Shown here: positions 48,490 through 59,586 of the stretch, in pieces
Layout: every line of letters begins with the position of its first letter
How positions within the stretch are numbered: position 1 is the first letter of the stretch
Source of the DNA: Hordeum vulgare subsp. vulgare
Taxonomy: Eukaryota > Streptophyta > Magnoliopsida > Poales > Poaceae
Reading direction: 5' to 3'
Assembly: GCF_904849725.1 (NCBI RefSeq)
Contig: NC_058523.1
Location: 109,308,189-109,372,188 of the forward strand
DNA length: 64,000 nucleotides
Notes under the pieces: generated by a model
Databases searched by the model: none
What the model saw: the letters and a program-made list of their open reading frames with translations, nothing else
Told to the model about the DNA's origin: nothing
Position numbers and translations under genes: made by a program

Positions 48490-49481
48490 TGAAAGCACAA
48501 TGGTTTTGGTAATTAATAAGAACATATATTGCATTGGACTAATGATTCTACCGAGTATATTTTAGGAAAAGTTCAATGAACGGATTCACAAAGGATTGTA
48601 AGGAGATTCCGTAGATGCAAGGAACACCTATTGGCAACATGCTTCAAGACTCTACATTTTACTTTTATGTGAGAAATCACAATTGAGTCCATATGAAAGC
48701 CAATACAATTAAAAGTGGATGAGGTGTCTATGATGATCTCGTTGTTCAAGTGCTTAGAGTTAGCCACCCAAAACCCTCATGAAATTCTCCCAAAATATTC
48801 TATCCAAATCCTAAACACTCAAATTCACTGCAACCTATATTTCCAAATCATCCCTACCAAGTTTTACCCTAGACAGAATCCAGAGCCAATCCAACAATCT
48901 CGGTACCACCAAGTTCCATTTTGATGAAACCGAAAAACAGTGACCAACACGCTGGTTGCCATTTGTTGAAAAACAGAATTTCCAATTTTTGCAAATCGGT
49001 GCCACTGAGTTTGGATAACTGCCTAGCTCAGCCAAATCAGACCCACCGAGATTTATACATCAGTCTCATTGAAAAGCTAAAAGTTGCCACATTTTGCACT
49101 AGTTGGTGCAACCGAGTTTTCACTTTGATTTCACCGACTTGGGCAATAATATTGTAATGGTAGGGTTTTTGGAGATGCCTATATATACCCCTCCACCTAC
49201 CTCACACTCATTGAGGAAGCACTCAGAACATACCAACACTTGCCCCATCCATTTTTTGAGAGAGAACCACCTACTCAAGTGTTGAGATCAAGATATCCCA
49301 CTCCAACGATAGGGATCTTGATTTCTAGCCTCCCCAAGTTGCGTTCCATCCAATAAATCTCTTCTACTCAAGCCAAATCTGTGAGAGAGTGACTGAGTGT
49401 TGAGGAGACTATCTTTGAAGCACAAGAGAAAGGATTTCATCATACTTAACACATCAATTACCTTTTGGAGAGTGGTGTTAG
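48490..49481 (+). repeat. Truncated 5' LTR of element H
   Basis: It aligns with 50742-51743 of the 3' LTR up to TTTTGGAGAGTGGTG, where similarity stops abruptly. Confidence 0.8.
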
Positions 49482-49951
49482 TCTTGCGAGTACTTTGGAT
49501 GAGTACTCACCGTTTATTTGCTCCCCCTTTTCCCCTTGATTCGATTGTTGCGACCAGATGATGGAGCCCAGGAGATTGCGTATCCCGCCGACGACGACTG
49601 CTACCCCGACAATGCCTACTACTACATGGAGGCCACTGACGACCAGGAGTAGTTTAGGAGGTTCCCAAGCAGGAGGCCTTGCCTTGTTCAATCGATGTAT
49701 CTTTTGTGCTAGCCTTCTCTAAGGCAATATCCTTGTTTTATGTCTGTACTCAGATATTTGCTGCTTCCGTTGACTCGTGTGTTTATTGAGCTTCTATATT
49801 CTAGCCCTCGAGGCCACTCGCATGTAATAAGAAGCTTGTATCTTTTTATTTGTGTCTAGAGTTGTGTTGTGATATCTTCCCATGGGTCCTTGAGCTTGGT
49901 CGTATGCATTTGCGTGTATGATTAGTGTACAATCAAATCGAGGGCGTCACA
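49482..49951 (+). repeat. Foreign LTR tail inside element H
   Basis: Unrelated to the H LTRs. It ends GGGCGTCACA, the usual end of Gypsy LTRs that begin TGTGACGCCC, and lacks the matching beginning. I read it as the 3' part of another LTR joined by deletion or recombination. Confidence 0.5.
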
Positions 49952-50727
49952 CAAGGTCACTGAGCTGACCACCACGGTTAGCTAGTTGAAATAGGAGGTA
50001 GATGTAATGCATGCTCCCAGCTCTGGTGATGATGATGATAGTCCACTCTAGACTCACATCCAGTTCAGGACATATGACAGATCTTCTGTCGTGCCATTTC
50101 CAGAGATGAGACCATCTTCATCAGCACCTACATCAGCTCCAGCAGCTACATCATCACATCTTGTGTCTACGCCACCACCTCAGAGGACATCAGCTGAAGC
50201 ATTCACGAACACTCTCTTATCAACTCCATCCACAACCGACGGAGCAACTTCATCGCCCCATGGAGGAAAACATGCCCAGAGCAACATTTAGCTCTATTCC
50301 TTCGAGCTTTTTGGTAACTTGTTGCCAAAGGGGGTGTATAGATCATAGGGCCTCGAGAGAGATAATGTTGCATTTTGGGTACTCTATTTGGTTTCTAAAA
50401 ACATTTGGTTCATCGTGTGAATCTTGTTAAACTTCATGATGTTTGATCATGCACTTTGTGATTGTTGATATTATATCTATGCGATGATCATTCATTCATT
50501 ATATTGTTTGGTGTAATGTGCATCATAATTCATTCGTATCATTTATACGTACCACCAAGATGTATATGACATGGAAGAGTGACCCATGATCCTAATCGAT
50601 TGTGCATTTGCATTCAAACACAAACTTAGGGGGAGCTCTTGGTTATCACATACTTCTCAAAGCGACGATGCTATTCATTGTTTTTATCCCTATCAAAGCT
50701 TTGATCTATATGTTGTCATCAATTACC
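49952..50727 (+). other. Residual interior of element H
   Basis: A Ser/Thr/Pro-rich frame (50091-50291) is followed by AT-rich non-coding DNA up to the polypurine tract. No pol motif is visible. Confidence 0.55.
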
Positions 50728-50741
50728 AAAAAGGGGGAGAT
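50728..50741 (+). promoter_or_regulatory. Polypurine tract of element H
   Basis: AAAAAGGGGGAGAT lies immediately before the 3' LTR start at 50742. Confidence 0.75.
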
Positions 50742-52216
50742 TGAAAGCACAACTTCTCCCTAGGTAGTTTTGGTAATTAATAACAACATATATTTCATTG
50801 GACTAATGATGCTACCGAGTATATTTCAGGAAACGTTTAATGAATGGATTGACAAAGGATTGTGAGGAGATACGCTAGATGCAAGGAACATCTATTCGCA
50901 ACAAGCTTCAAGACTCTATGTTTCGCTTTTATGTGAGAAAACACAATTGAGTCCATAGGAAAGCCAATACTATTAAAAGGGGATGATGTGTCTATGATGA
51001 TCTGGTTATTCAAGTGCTTAGAGTTAGACACCAAAAACCCTCATGAAATTAAACCACAAATATTTTTTCCAAAGCCTAAACACTCAAATTTGATGCCACT
51101 AATATTTCCAAATCGGCCCTACCTAGTTTTACCCTAGACATAATCCAGAGCCAACAAAACAATCTCGGTACCACCAAGTTCCATTTTGGTGAAACCAAAA
51201 AACAGTGACCAACTCCCTGGTTACCATTTGCCAAAAAATGGAATTTCTGATTTTTGCAAATCGGTCTCACTGAGTTTGTATAACTACCCAGGTCAGCCAG
51301 ATCAGACCAACCAAGACTTATATATCGGTCTCACCGAAACGCCAAAAGTTGCCACATTTTGAACTAGTCGGTGCAACCGAGTTTTCACTTCGGTTTTACC
51401 GAGCTGGCAATGATGTTGTAATGGTTGAATTTTTGGAGATGCCTATATATATTCCTCCACCCACCTCTCACTCATAGAGGAAGCACTCAGAACATACCAA
51501 CACTCGCACCATCCATTTTCTAAGAGAGAACCACATACTCATGTGTTGAGATCAAGATATTTCACTCCAACCATATGGATATTGATTTCTAGCCTCCCCA
51601 AGTTGCTTTCCACCCAATCAATCTCTTCTACCCAAGCCAAATCTTTGAGAGAGTGATTAAGTGTTGAGGAGACTATCTTTGAAGCACAAGAGAAAGGAGT
51701 TGATCATACTTACCACATCTATTACCTTTTGGAGAGTGGTGTATCCTATATTTGTTAGGTGTCGCTTGGGAGCCTCCAACTTCATGTGGAGTTGAACCAA
51801 GAAGTTTGTAAGGGCAAGAAGATTGTCTACTTCGTGAAGATCTACCCAAGTGAGGCTAGTCCTTCATGGACATAAGCCATGGTGGAATAGAAAAGGTTGG
51901 TTCTTCATGGACCCTTCATGGGTGGATCCCTTTGTGGGTTGAAGTCTCCATCAACATGGACGTACGATAGCACCACTTATCAGAACCATGCCAAAAACCG
52001 TATCAACTTTGTGTTGATCTTCCTATCCCTCGCTCTACTTACATGTGCATGTCTCTACTTTCCGCTGCTATACTCTTAGACTTGCATGTGTAAGATGTGC
52101 TTGACTTGGTATAATTGCTAAACCTTGCCAACTATTAAAATTGGGAAAAGGCTAAGTTTTTATTTGGTCAAGTAGTCTAATCAGCCCCTACCTCTAGACA
52201 TACTTCAGATTCTACA
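50742..52216 (+). repeat. 3' LTR of element H (about 1475 bp)
   Basis: TGAAAGCACAAC ... GATTCTACA. Its first kilobase matches the truncated 5' LTR and its last ~105 bp match 47603-47706. Confidence 0.82.
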
Positions 52217-53874
52217 CCTACGGGACTGATACATAAGCCTCTACATGAGATATAGAGACTTTGGTCAAACTAGTAGTCGAACTATGTAGGTTGGGAATAC
52301 TCGTACAACCTTCATGGTGCGTACACGAGATATTGTTAAACAAATAATGAACCTACAATACACGAAGAAGCGTTGACGACCCTCACTCCAAAATTGGTTA
52401 CAGGCTAACATAATTTGAGATAGTATCCATATGTATAATACAAGTTTTAAACTTGATAAAACCCTTCGGAAGACTTAGAGTCTATTGTATAGTAATGGAT
52501 CTATATAGCGATTAAGATAAACATGTTTTATGAAGCTTTGCAAATAGTTTATTACAAGATCAAGGGATTGTCTATGATGACATCGTCTCTTCATAGCAAT
52601 GCTTAAAGTTCGTTCGGGTTAACTAGCAATTACTACATATTTTGATTATGAGATATAATAGATGGATGACAAAAGGCTTCCCGTGAGATGGAAATGGAAT
52701 TGGGATTTTATATATGATACGCCCCAAGGTAATTTTGTCAATCGGGATGGTGCTAGTAAGTGTGCAAACTTCAAGAGATCATATAATGAAATGAGCCAAG
52801 CCAAGTGGAGTAGGAATCTTTGTTCTCACGAAACGGTCAAATAAATTGATTCATCAAGGAAAGAGAAGATGCTTGTACTTACAAGAAAGTAAGTGGAAGC
52901 ATGATAATATTTCTAAACATGGTGTGTGCATGACATATCGTTGATTGGAAATTATATATAAATTTCTTGACGCAAATTAGTACTTTATTGAGACTAAATT
53001 TTGAGTAAAGCACTTAGGCAATATAGTATTTTTATTAGGTATAATAAACTATGGAGATAGTAGTGCCTGCGAGGTTAGCCGAATACATGTTGACAAGATA
53101 CTAAAGCGGTTTATAGTATGATAAAACGTCAAGAAGTGTTTCTTGTCGAAGTCATATGAAACATTTTCATGGTATGTTAAAAATCAGATATGTCCAGTAC
53201 TCCAAGTAAGTTGTTGATAAAGTTACCAAAGTGATCAAAATGTTGATCATAGGACAACAATGAAAATATCATAGAGTACTAAAATAAGAAAGATGACATG
53301 TTTCTCGCAAACAGAGAAAATGAAGAGGTTGTTGTAAGAAGTTACATCAATACATCATCGTTGTAAGTACTTACATCAATAAAGTCTTCATCAGTGCGCG
53401 ATTCTCGATTTCAGTTAAAATGATTTCTGGCAGTTGGTGGTACAGTAAGTTGGAATATGTCCAAGAAAGTTACTATGACGAATTCTATAACATAGTGAGT
53501 ATATTGTCCCTTTAGAAGCAACAATGGAGGGTGATGAATCAAACTACATTTATGAACTTGGTATGGTTTCTAGATGATTGTGCCAATGGAATACTTTTCT
53601 TAATAGTGGCTCCGTAGCTCAGTCTAAGGAATCAAAAGGTCATGCCGGTGATTCATTATATACAAAGCGAGTTTCACATAAATTACGAATTCTTGTGAAA
53701 GCATGATAGATGCATTGATATGGAAATGATACACATGGATTTGAACTAGTCTGATTCGATAGCATGGAGGCTATCCAAAAGTCCATAAGAAAAATACGGA
53801 TTAACACCGGATTGCCATTGGTGTATAAGTAAAATGTGCTAACAAGATTATTGACTCTAGTTCAGGTGGAAGTC
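52217..53874 (+). pseudogene. Decayed Copia interior (element G): RT and RNase H remnants
   Basis: Many stops and shifts, but fragments align with A2 pol: YKKVSGS near 52878 followed by a degenerate YVDD region, LGNIVFLLG near 53010 (for YILGIKI), and GGTVSWNMSKK near 53430 (for GGAVSWCSSKQ). The order and spacing match Copia RT to RNase H. It ends with TTGACTCTAGTTCAGGTGG, the usual sequence before the polypurine tract. It is far older than A1 or A2. Confidence 0.75.
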
Positions 53875-54271
53875 TCTTGGAAATATGCCCTAGAGGCAAT
53901 GATATTGTATTATTTTATTTCCACGTTTATAATTAAGAAATTTATATTCTATGCTATAACTGCTATGACCTCGGAATATGTGATCGATGTAAAACTCACA
54001 TGCATGGGTGAAATGATAAACAATAAACCTGATTCCTAGTCTTGCCTCTAGGACTAGCTCAAGTGTTGGTTGTGATCATGTTTTCTCGATCTTGGGATAT
54101 CGTTAACTGTATTGATAGTCCAAAAACAACTTTGAGAGTAAGACATTGGAAGAACGATCATATTGAATTGACCCAACTTATTTGTTATACTTTGAGACAA
54201 TATCATCACTAGTCAATCGTTATAACATGGAGAGTTTACATATGCTTTAGTTCCTTAGAACATGAGAGTAT
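53875..54271 (+). repeat. 3' LTR of element G, first part
   Basis: It begins TCTTGGAAATATGCCCTAGAGGCAATGATA, a decayed form of the BARE/Angela LTR start. C interrupts it at 54272; the rest resumes at 62709. Confidence 0.75.
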
Positions 54272-55782
54272 TGCTACCTCTTGAGCTTGCGTTGGATTTT
54301 TCCCTTGAAGAGGAAAGGATGATGCAGCATAGTAGCAGTAAGTATTTCCCTCAGTTTGAGAACCAAGGTATCAATCCAGTAGGAGTATCAAGATGAAGCA
54401 CCAATGTACCTGCGCAAAAACAGCAAACTTGCACCCAACGCTACAAAGGGGTTCTCAATCCCTTCACGATTGATTGCAAGGTGAGATCTGAAGACGGAAA
54501 GTGCAACAAAGTAAAATTGTAAGGCGGAAAATATGATGTGAAGTAGACCCCGGGGCCATAGTGTTCACTAGACGCTTCTCTCAAGATAGCAAATATTACG
54601 GTGGGTGAACGAATTACTGTCGAGCAATTGATAGAACCGTGCATTGTCATGACTATATCTAAGGCAATGATCATACATATAGGCAACACGTCCGAGACGA
54701 GTAGACCGATACTTTCTGCATCTACTACTATTACTCCACACATCGACCGCTATCCAGCATGCATCTAGTGTATTGAGTTCATGACGAACAGAGTAACACC
54801 TTAAGCAAGATGACATGATGTAGAGGGATAAATTCAGGCAATAGATATAAACCCCATATTTTTACCCTTGATGGCAACAACATGATACGTGCCTCGCTAC
54901 CCCTTCTGTCACTGGGTGAGGTCACCGCACGGTATGAACTCACAACCAAGCACTTCTCCCATTGCAAGAATCATAGATCAAGTTGCCCAAACAAAACCTA
55001 CAACTCGAAGAGAATTACAAGGATATGAAATCATGCAAATAAGAGATCAAAAGAAACTCAAATAATATTCATAGATAATCTGATCATAAATCCACAATTC
55101 ATCGGATATCGACAAACACACCGCAAAAGAATATTACATAAGATAGATCTCCATGAAGATCATGGAGAACTTTGTATTGAAGATCCAAGAGAGAGAAGAA
55201 GCCATCTAGCTACTAGCTGTGGACCCGAATGTCTATGGTGAACTACTCACGCATCATCGGAGAGGCAATGGTGTTGATGAAGAAGCCTTCCATATCCAAA
55301 TCCCCCCTCCGGCAGGGCACCAGAACGTGCCCCAGATGGGATCTTGTGGAGACAGAAGCTTGCGGCGGCGGAAAAGTATTTTGGTGGATCTCTCCCGTGG
55401 TTTTGGATTTTTTTTCGGGGATTTATAGGCGGAAGAAGTAGGGCAGAGGAGCCACACGGGTCCCGCAAGCCTGCTAGGCGCGGGCCCCCCTGGTCGCACC
55501 TAGGGGGCTTGTGGCCTCCCCTGGTGGCCTCTGCCTTGGTTCTCACGGTCCCTGCATATCTTCTGTTCTGGAAAAAATCTTTTCGGAGGTTTTATTCCGT
55601 TTGGACTCCGTTTAATATTCTCCTCTGAAAAGGGTCAAAAACACGGAAAAACAGGAACTGGCACTTGGCACTGAGTTAATAAGTTAGTCTCAAAAAAGAT
55701 ATAAAAGGCATAAAACATACAAAGTTTGACAAGATAATAGCATGGAACCATCAAAAATTATAGATATGTTGCAGACATATCA
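54272..55782 (-). repeat. 3' LTR of element C (1511 bp)
   Basis: Plus strand TGCTACCTC ... GCAGACATATCA. Palindrome arms CTAGGCGCG (55474-55482) and CGCACCTAG (55495-55503). The reversed TATA box (TTATAGG) is at 55423-55429. Confidence 0.9.
55461..55516 (-). repeat. U3 palindrome of element C
   Basis: The inner stem CTAGGCGCG / CGCACCTAG pairs at 8 of 9 positions plus one wobble. The outer right arm is GGCTTGTGGCC (55506-55516). The other LTR has CTAGGGGCG / CGCGCCTAG near 62394-62423. Confidence 0.75.
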
Positions 55783-55797
55783 AGCATCCCCAAGCTT
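55783..55797 (-). promoter_or_regulatory. Polypurine tract of element C
   Basis: Minus-strand AAGCTTGGGGATGCT touches the LTR. The same 15-mer occurs inside the ORF at 59041-59055 and nearly so at about 57811-57825. Confidence 0.8.
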
Positions 55798-58545
55798 AAC
55801 TCCTGCTCCTCCTCGAGTAGGAAATTGATAAAGACTGAATTTTTGCTGTGGAATGCTACCTAGCATATTTGTCCTTTGTCACTTCTTTCATGTGACATGA
55901 ATGTTCAGATCCGTAAGATTCAAAACAATAGTTTGCTATTGACATGAAAAACAATAGTACTTCAAGCAAACTAGCAAGGTAATCATGAACTTTCGAAATA
56001 TCAAGGCCAAAGAAAATTATCCCTACAAAATCATATAGTCTCGCTATGCTCCATCATCCCCACAAAACTAATTTAAATCATGCACAACCCCGGTATTGGC
56101 CAAGTAATTGTTTTCGCACTCTTACTTTCTCAAACCTTTTTCAACTCTCATGCAATACATGAGCGTGAGCCATGGATATAACACTATAGGTGGAATAGAG
56201 TGTGGAATAGAGATGGTCACATCGACTCGGCGTATCAAAGGGCTATGGAGATGCCCATCAATAGATATCAATGTGAAAGAGTAGGGATTACCATGCAATG
56301 GATGCACTTAGAGCTATAAGTATGTGAAAGATCAAAAGGAGAACTAGTGGGTGTGCATCCAACTTGCTTGCTCACGAAGACCTAGGGCAATTTTGAGGAA
56401 GCTCGTCATTGGAATATACAAGCCAAGTTATATAATGAAGATTCCCACTAGCATACGGTGGCGACAAAACAAGAGACTCTCAATCATGAAGAACATAGTG
56501 CTATTATGAAGCACAAGTGTGGGAAAGATAGTAGCATTGTCCCTTCTCTCTTTTTCTCTCTTTTTTTGTGTGGGCTCTTTGGCCTCTTTCCATATATATT
56601 TTTTTGTGGGCAACTTTGGCCTCTTTTTTTTATTTCCTTAGATGGGACAATGCTCTAATAATGACGATCATCACACTTTTATTTACTCACATCTCAAAGC
56701 TTAGAACAATGATGACTCTAATAGGAAATGCCTCCGGCAGTGTACCGGGATGTGCAACGATCTAGCTTAGCCTATGACTTGCTAGCTATCTTACAATCAT
56801 GGAATGAAAATATATAAGTGACGACACAAGTCATGAGACGGAACGGTGGGAGTTGCATGGCAATATATCTCGGAATGGCTATGAAAATGCCATAGTAGGT
56901 AGGTATGGTGGCTGTTTTGAGGAAGGCATATGGTAGGCTTGTGCACCGACGAAAGTTGCGCGGCACTAGAGAGGCTAGCAATGGTGGAAGGTGAAAGTGC
57001 ATCTATACCATGGACTCACATCAGTCATGAAGAACTCACATACTTATTGCAAAAGTTTTTATTAGCAATCGAAACAAAGTGCTAAACGCATACTCCTAGG
57101 GGAAGGGTTGGTAGGTGTTAACCGTCGCGCGATCCCGACCGCAACACAAAGGATGACAATCAATGCATCAATTATGCTCGGACTTCCTAACATAGCGGTT
57201 CACCATACGTGCATGTTACGGGAATCACTAACTTCAACACAAGTATTTCTAGATTCACAACACGCTACTAACATAACTCTTAATATTACCAAATCCAACT
57301 AATTGAGAGGAATCAAACTTCTCTTTCTAATCAATGCACATGAACATGGAAGTTTTATTGTATCCTCTTTGGGTACCTATCATCTTTGGGACTACTTTCA
57401 TAGCACAAGCCAACTACCAAGATACTAGAGAAAGCACTCTCAAAAAGATATAAGTGAAGATCGAGAGTTCTTATTTCTCGAAAATATGACACCGCCGTGC
57501 TCCAAAAGATCTAAGTGGAGCACTTAGAGCAAAGTTACCTAGCACAAAAGATATAAGTGAAGCACATGTGAGCTAAATTGCCTAACTCAAAAGATATAAG
57601 CGAAGCTCAATGAGTATTCTAGCAAATCCACGATGAGTGCATGTCTCTCTCAAAAGGTGTGCAGGAAGGATGATTGTGACACAACAAAAATAAAAGACTC
57701 CTACGATACAAGACGCTCCAAGCAAAATACATATCATGTGGTGAATAAAAATATAGCTCCAAGTAATGTTACCGATGGATTGAAGACGAAAGAGGGGATG
57801 CCTTCCCGGGGCATCCCCAAGCTTAGGCTTTTTGGTTTTCTTGAATTTGGTTTGGGATGCCTTGGGCATACCCAAGCTTGAGATCTTTCCACTCTTTATC
57901 CCTTTGTCCATGAGAACATCACCCAAAACCTGAAAACTTCACAACACAAAACTTAAACAGAAAACTCGTGATATCATTAGCACAAGAAAATAAACTACCA
58001 CCTCTTTAGGTACTGTAGCAAACTTGATTTCTATTTATATTGGTGTTATTCTGTATTCTCACTTTTCCATGGCTAGTACCCCCCGATACTATCCACAGTT
58101 TCATCAAAATAAGCAATCAACACAACAAAAACAGAATCTGCCAAAAATAAAATAGTCTGTAGCAATCTGTATACTTCGTATACTTCTGGTATCTCCAAAA
58201 TTCTGAAAACTTACGAAAGTTTAGGAAAATAGCATATAAACCAGCAGGAAAAAGAATTAACTAAAAATCTCTTTTTGGATAAAAATGAAAAATAATTTCG
58301 TGAGCGAAAAGTTTCTGTCTTTTTCCACCATGATCAAACAACCATCACCAAAACTGATCGCAAAGGTTCTACTTGGCAGAAACACAAAAAGAAACATGAA
58401 AAACACAATCATAACAGAATCATGATGGTGTGGACTCAACAAAACAGAAAGTAAAAAAGGAAAAATAAATTTATTCATTGGGTTGCCTCCCAACAAGCGC
58501 TTTTCTTTAAAGCCTTTTCACTAGGCATTGATAATTCAATGATGC
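55798..58545 (-). other. Non-coding interior of element C
   Basis: It corresponds to B 9240-11961. No gene is supported. It contains a partial polypurine-tract copy near 57811-57825 and the hairpin TTGGG/CCCAA near 58478-58494. The B microsatellite is not expanded here (56570-56640). Confidence 0.7.
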
Positions 58546-59295
58546 TCACACAAAAGACAAGAATTGAAGCACCACGAGAGCATCATAAAGCATGTGACAA
58601 AAATATCTAAGTCTAACATACTTACTATGCATAGGCATTTTATAGGGAAACAAAATGTCAAGACAACCAATAGTTACCATATGCAAGGAAGAAGAAAGAG
58701 ACAATAGCAATCTCAACATAACGAGAGGTGATTTAGTGATATCAAAGTTTCTACCACAATATTTTCCTCTCTCATAAGAATTACATGTGGGATCATATTC
58801 AAATTCAACAATATAGCTATCACATAGGATATTGTTTTCATGATCCACATGCATACGAAGTTGACGCTCTTCAAAAATAGTGGGATTATCATCAACTAAA
58901 GTCATGACTTCTCCAAACCCACTTTCAATCTTATTGCAAATATCATATTCATCATGAGGCTTAAACAAATTTTCAAGATCATCAGAAAAATCATTACCCC
59001 AATCATGATCATTGCAACAAGTAGTGGACATAGCAAAACTAGCATCCCCAAGCTTAGGGTTTTGCATATTTTTAGCATGATTGTCATTAATAGAATTTAT
59101 AATGAAATCATTGCAATCATGCTTTTCATTCAAGGAGCCCTCATGAATCACTTCATAAATTTCTTCATCATGATTTTCAGATTCATGCATCTCAAGCAAA
59201 ACTCCATAGAGAAAGTGAAGTGCACTCAACTCACTAGCAAATGGTTCAACATAATTGGATCTCTTAAAGAGATTAGCAAGTGGATGAGGATCCAA
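58546..59295 (-). CDS. Element C ORF, 249 codons, function unknown, start codon altered
   Basis: Homologue of the B ORF (8521-9231). They agree almost throughout, for example DPHPLANLFKRS, VLLEM-ESEN, NPKLGDASFAMSTTCCND and YERGKYCGRNF. The C-termini diverge after the conserved MPMHxKYVRLR. B begins ATG GAT CCT; here the matching codon is TTG, and the next in-frame ATG falls about 35 codons later, so this copy may not be translated from the ancestral start. No domain is recognised. The hydrophobic LVMLRLLLSLSSSLHM stretch is also present. Confidence 0.6.
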   Translation of the reverse strand: MDPHPLANLFKRSNYVEPFASELSALHFLYGVLLEMHESENHDEEIYEVIHEGSLNEKHDCNDFIINSINDNHAKNMQNPKLGDASFAMSTTCCNDHDWGNDFSDDLENLFKPHDEYDICNKIESGFGEVMTLVDDNPTIFEERQLRMHVDHENNILCDSYIVEFEYDPTCNSYERGKYCGRNFDITKSPLVMLRLLLSLSSSLHMVTIGCLDILFPYKMPMHSKYVRLRYFCHMLYDALVVLQFLSFV

Positions 59296-59554
59296 TCAAT
59301 AGATTTTCAACAAGTGAAGATGCAAGCATATTGAAGGCACATAGCACACAAGCAAAGGAAAGGCAAACGAAAAAGGAAAATATTTTTGTAAATTTTTGTT
59401 TTTTAGAAGTGGGGGAGAGGAAAATGAGAGGCAAAAGGCAAAAAAAAAGTAAATGCAAGAGATGAGTTTGCGATAGTTACTTGGATAAGCTTCACTTAGA
59501 ATAGTTCCCCGCGCTAGAAATTGACAAGTTGAAGGGAGACTATTCTTGACTTGA

Positions 59555-59586
59555 TACTCCGCGGCGACGGCGCCCGAAATTCTTCT
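59555..59586 (-). promoter_or_regulatory. Primer binding site region of element C
   Basis: On the minus strand TTTCGGGCGCCGTCGCCGCGG follows the 5' LTR end, in the same place as the PBS of B (TTTCTGGCGCTGTTGCCGGGG) but changed at several bases. Confidence 0.5.

Larger units (their letters stand above)
48490..52216 (+). mobile_element. Element H: rearranged LTR element, internal region mostly lost
   Basis: The LTRs start TGAAAGCAC and the 3' one ends TTCTACA. The 5' LTR is cut at about 49481. A tail of a different LTR follows (49482-49951), then about 790 bp of the original interior and the polypurine tract AAAAAGGGGGAGAT (50728-50741). Flanking 5-mers are CCGAC (48485-48489) and CCTAC (52217-52221), one mismatch, so they may be a decayed TSD. 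No pol remains. Copia families such as Maximus or Barbara come to mind but this is not established. Confidence 0.7.
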
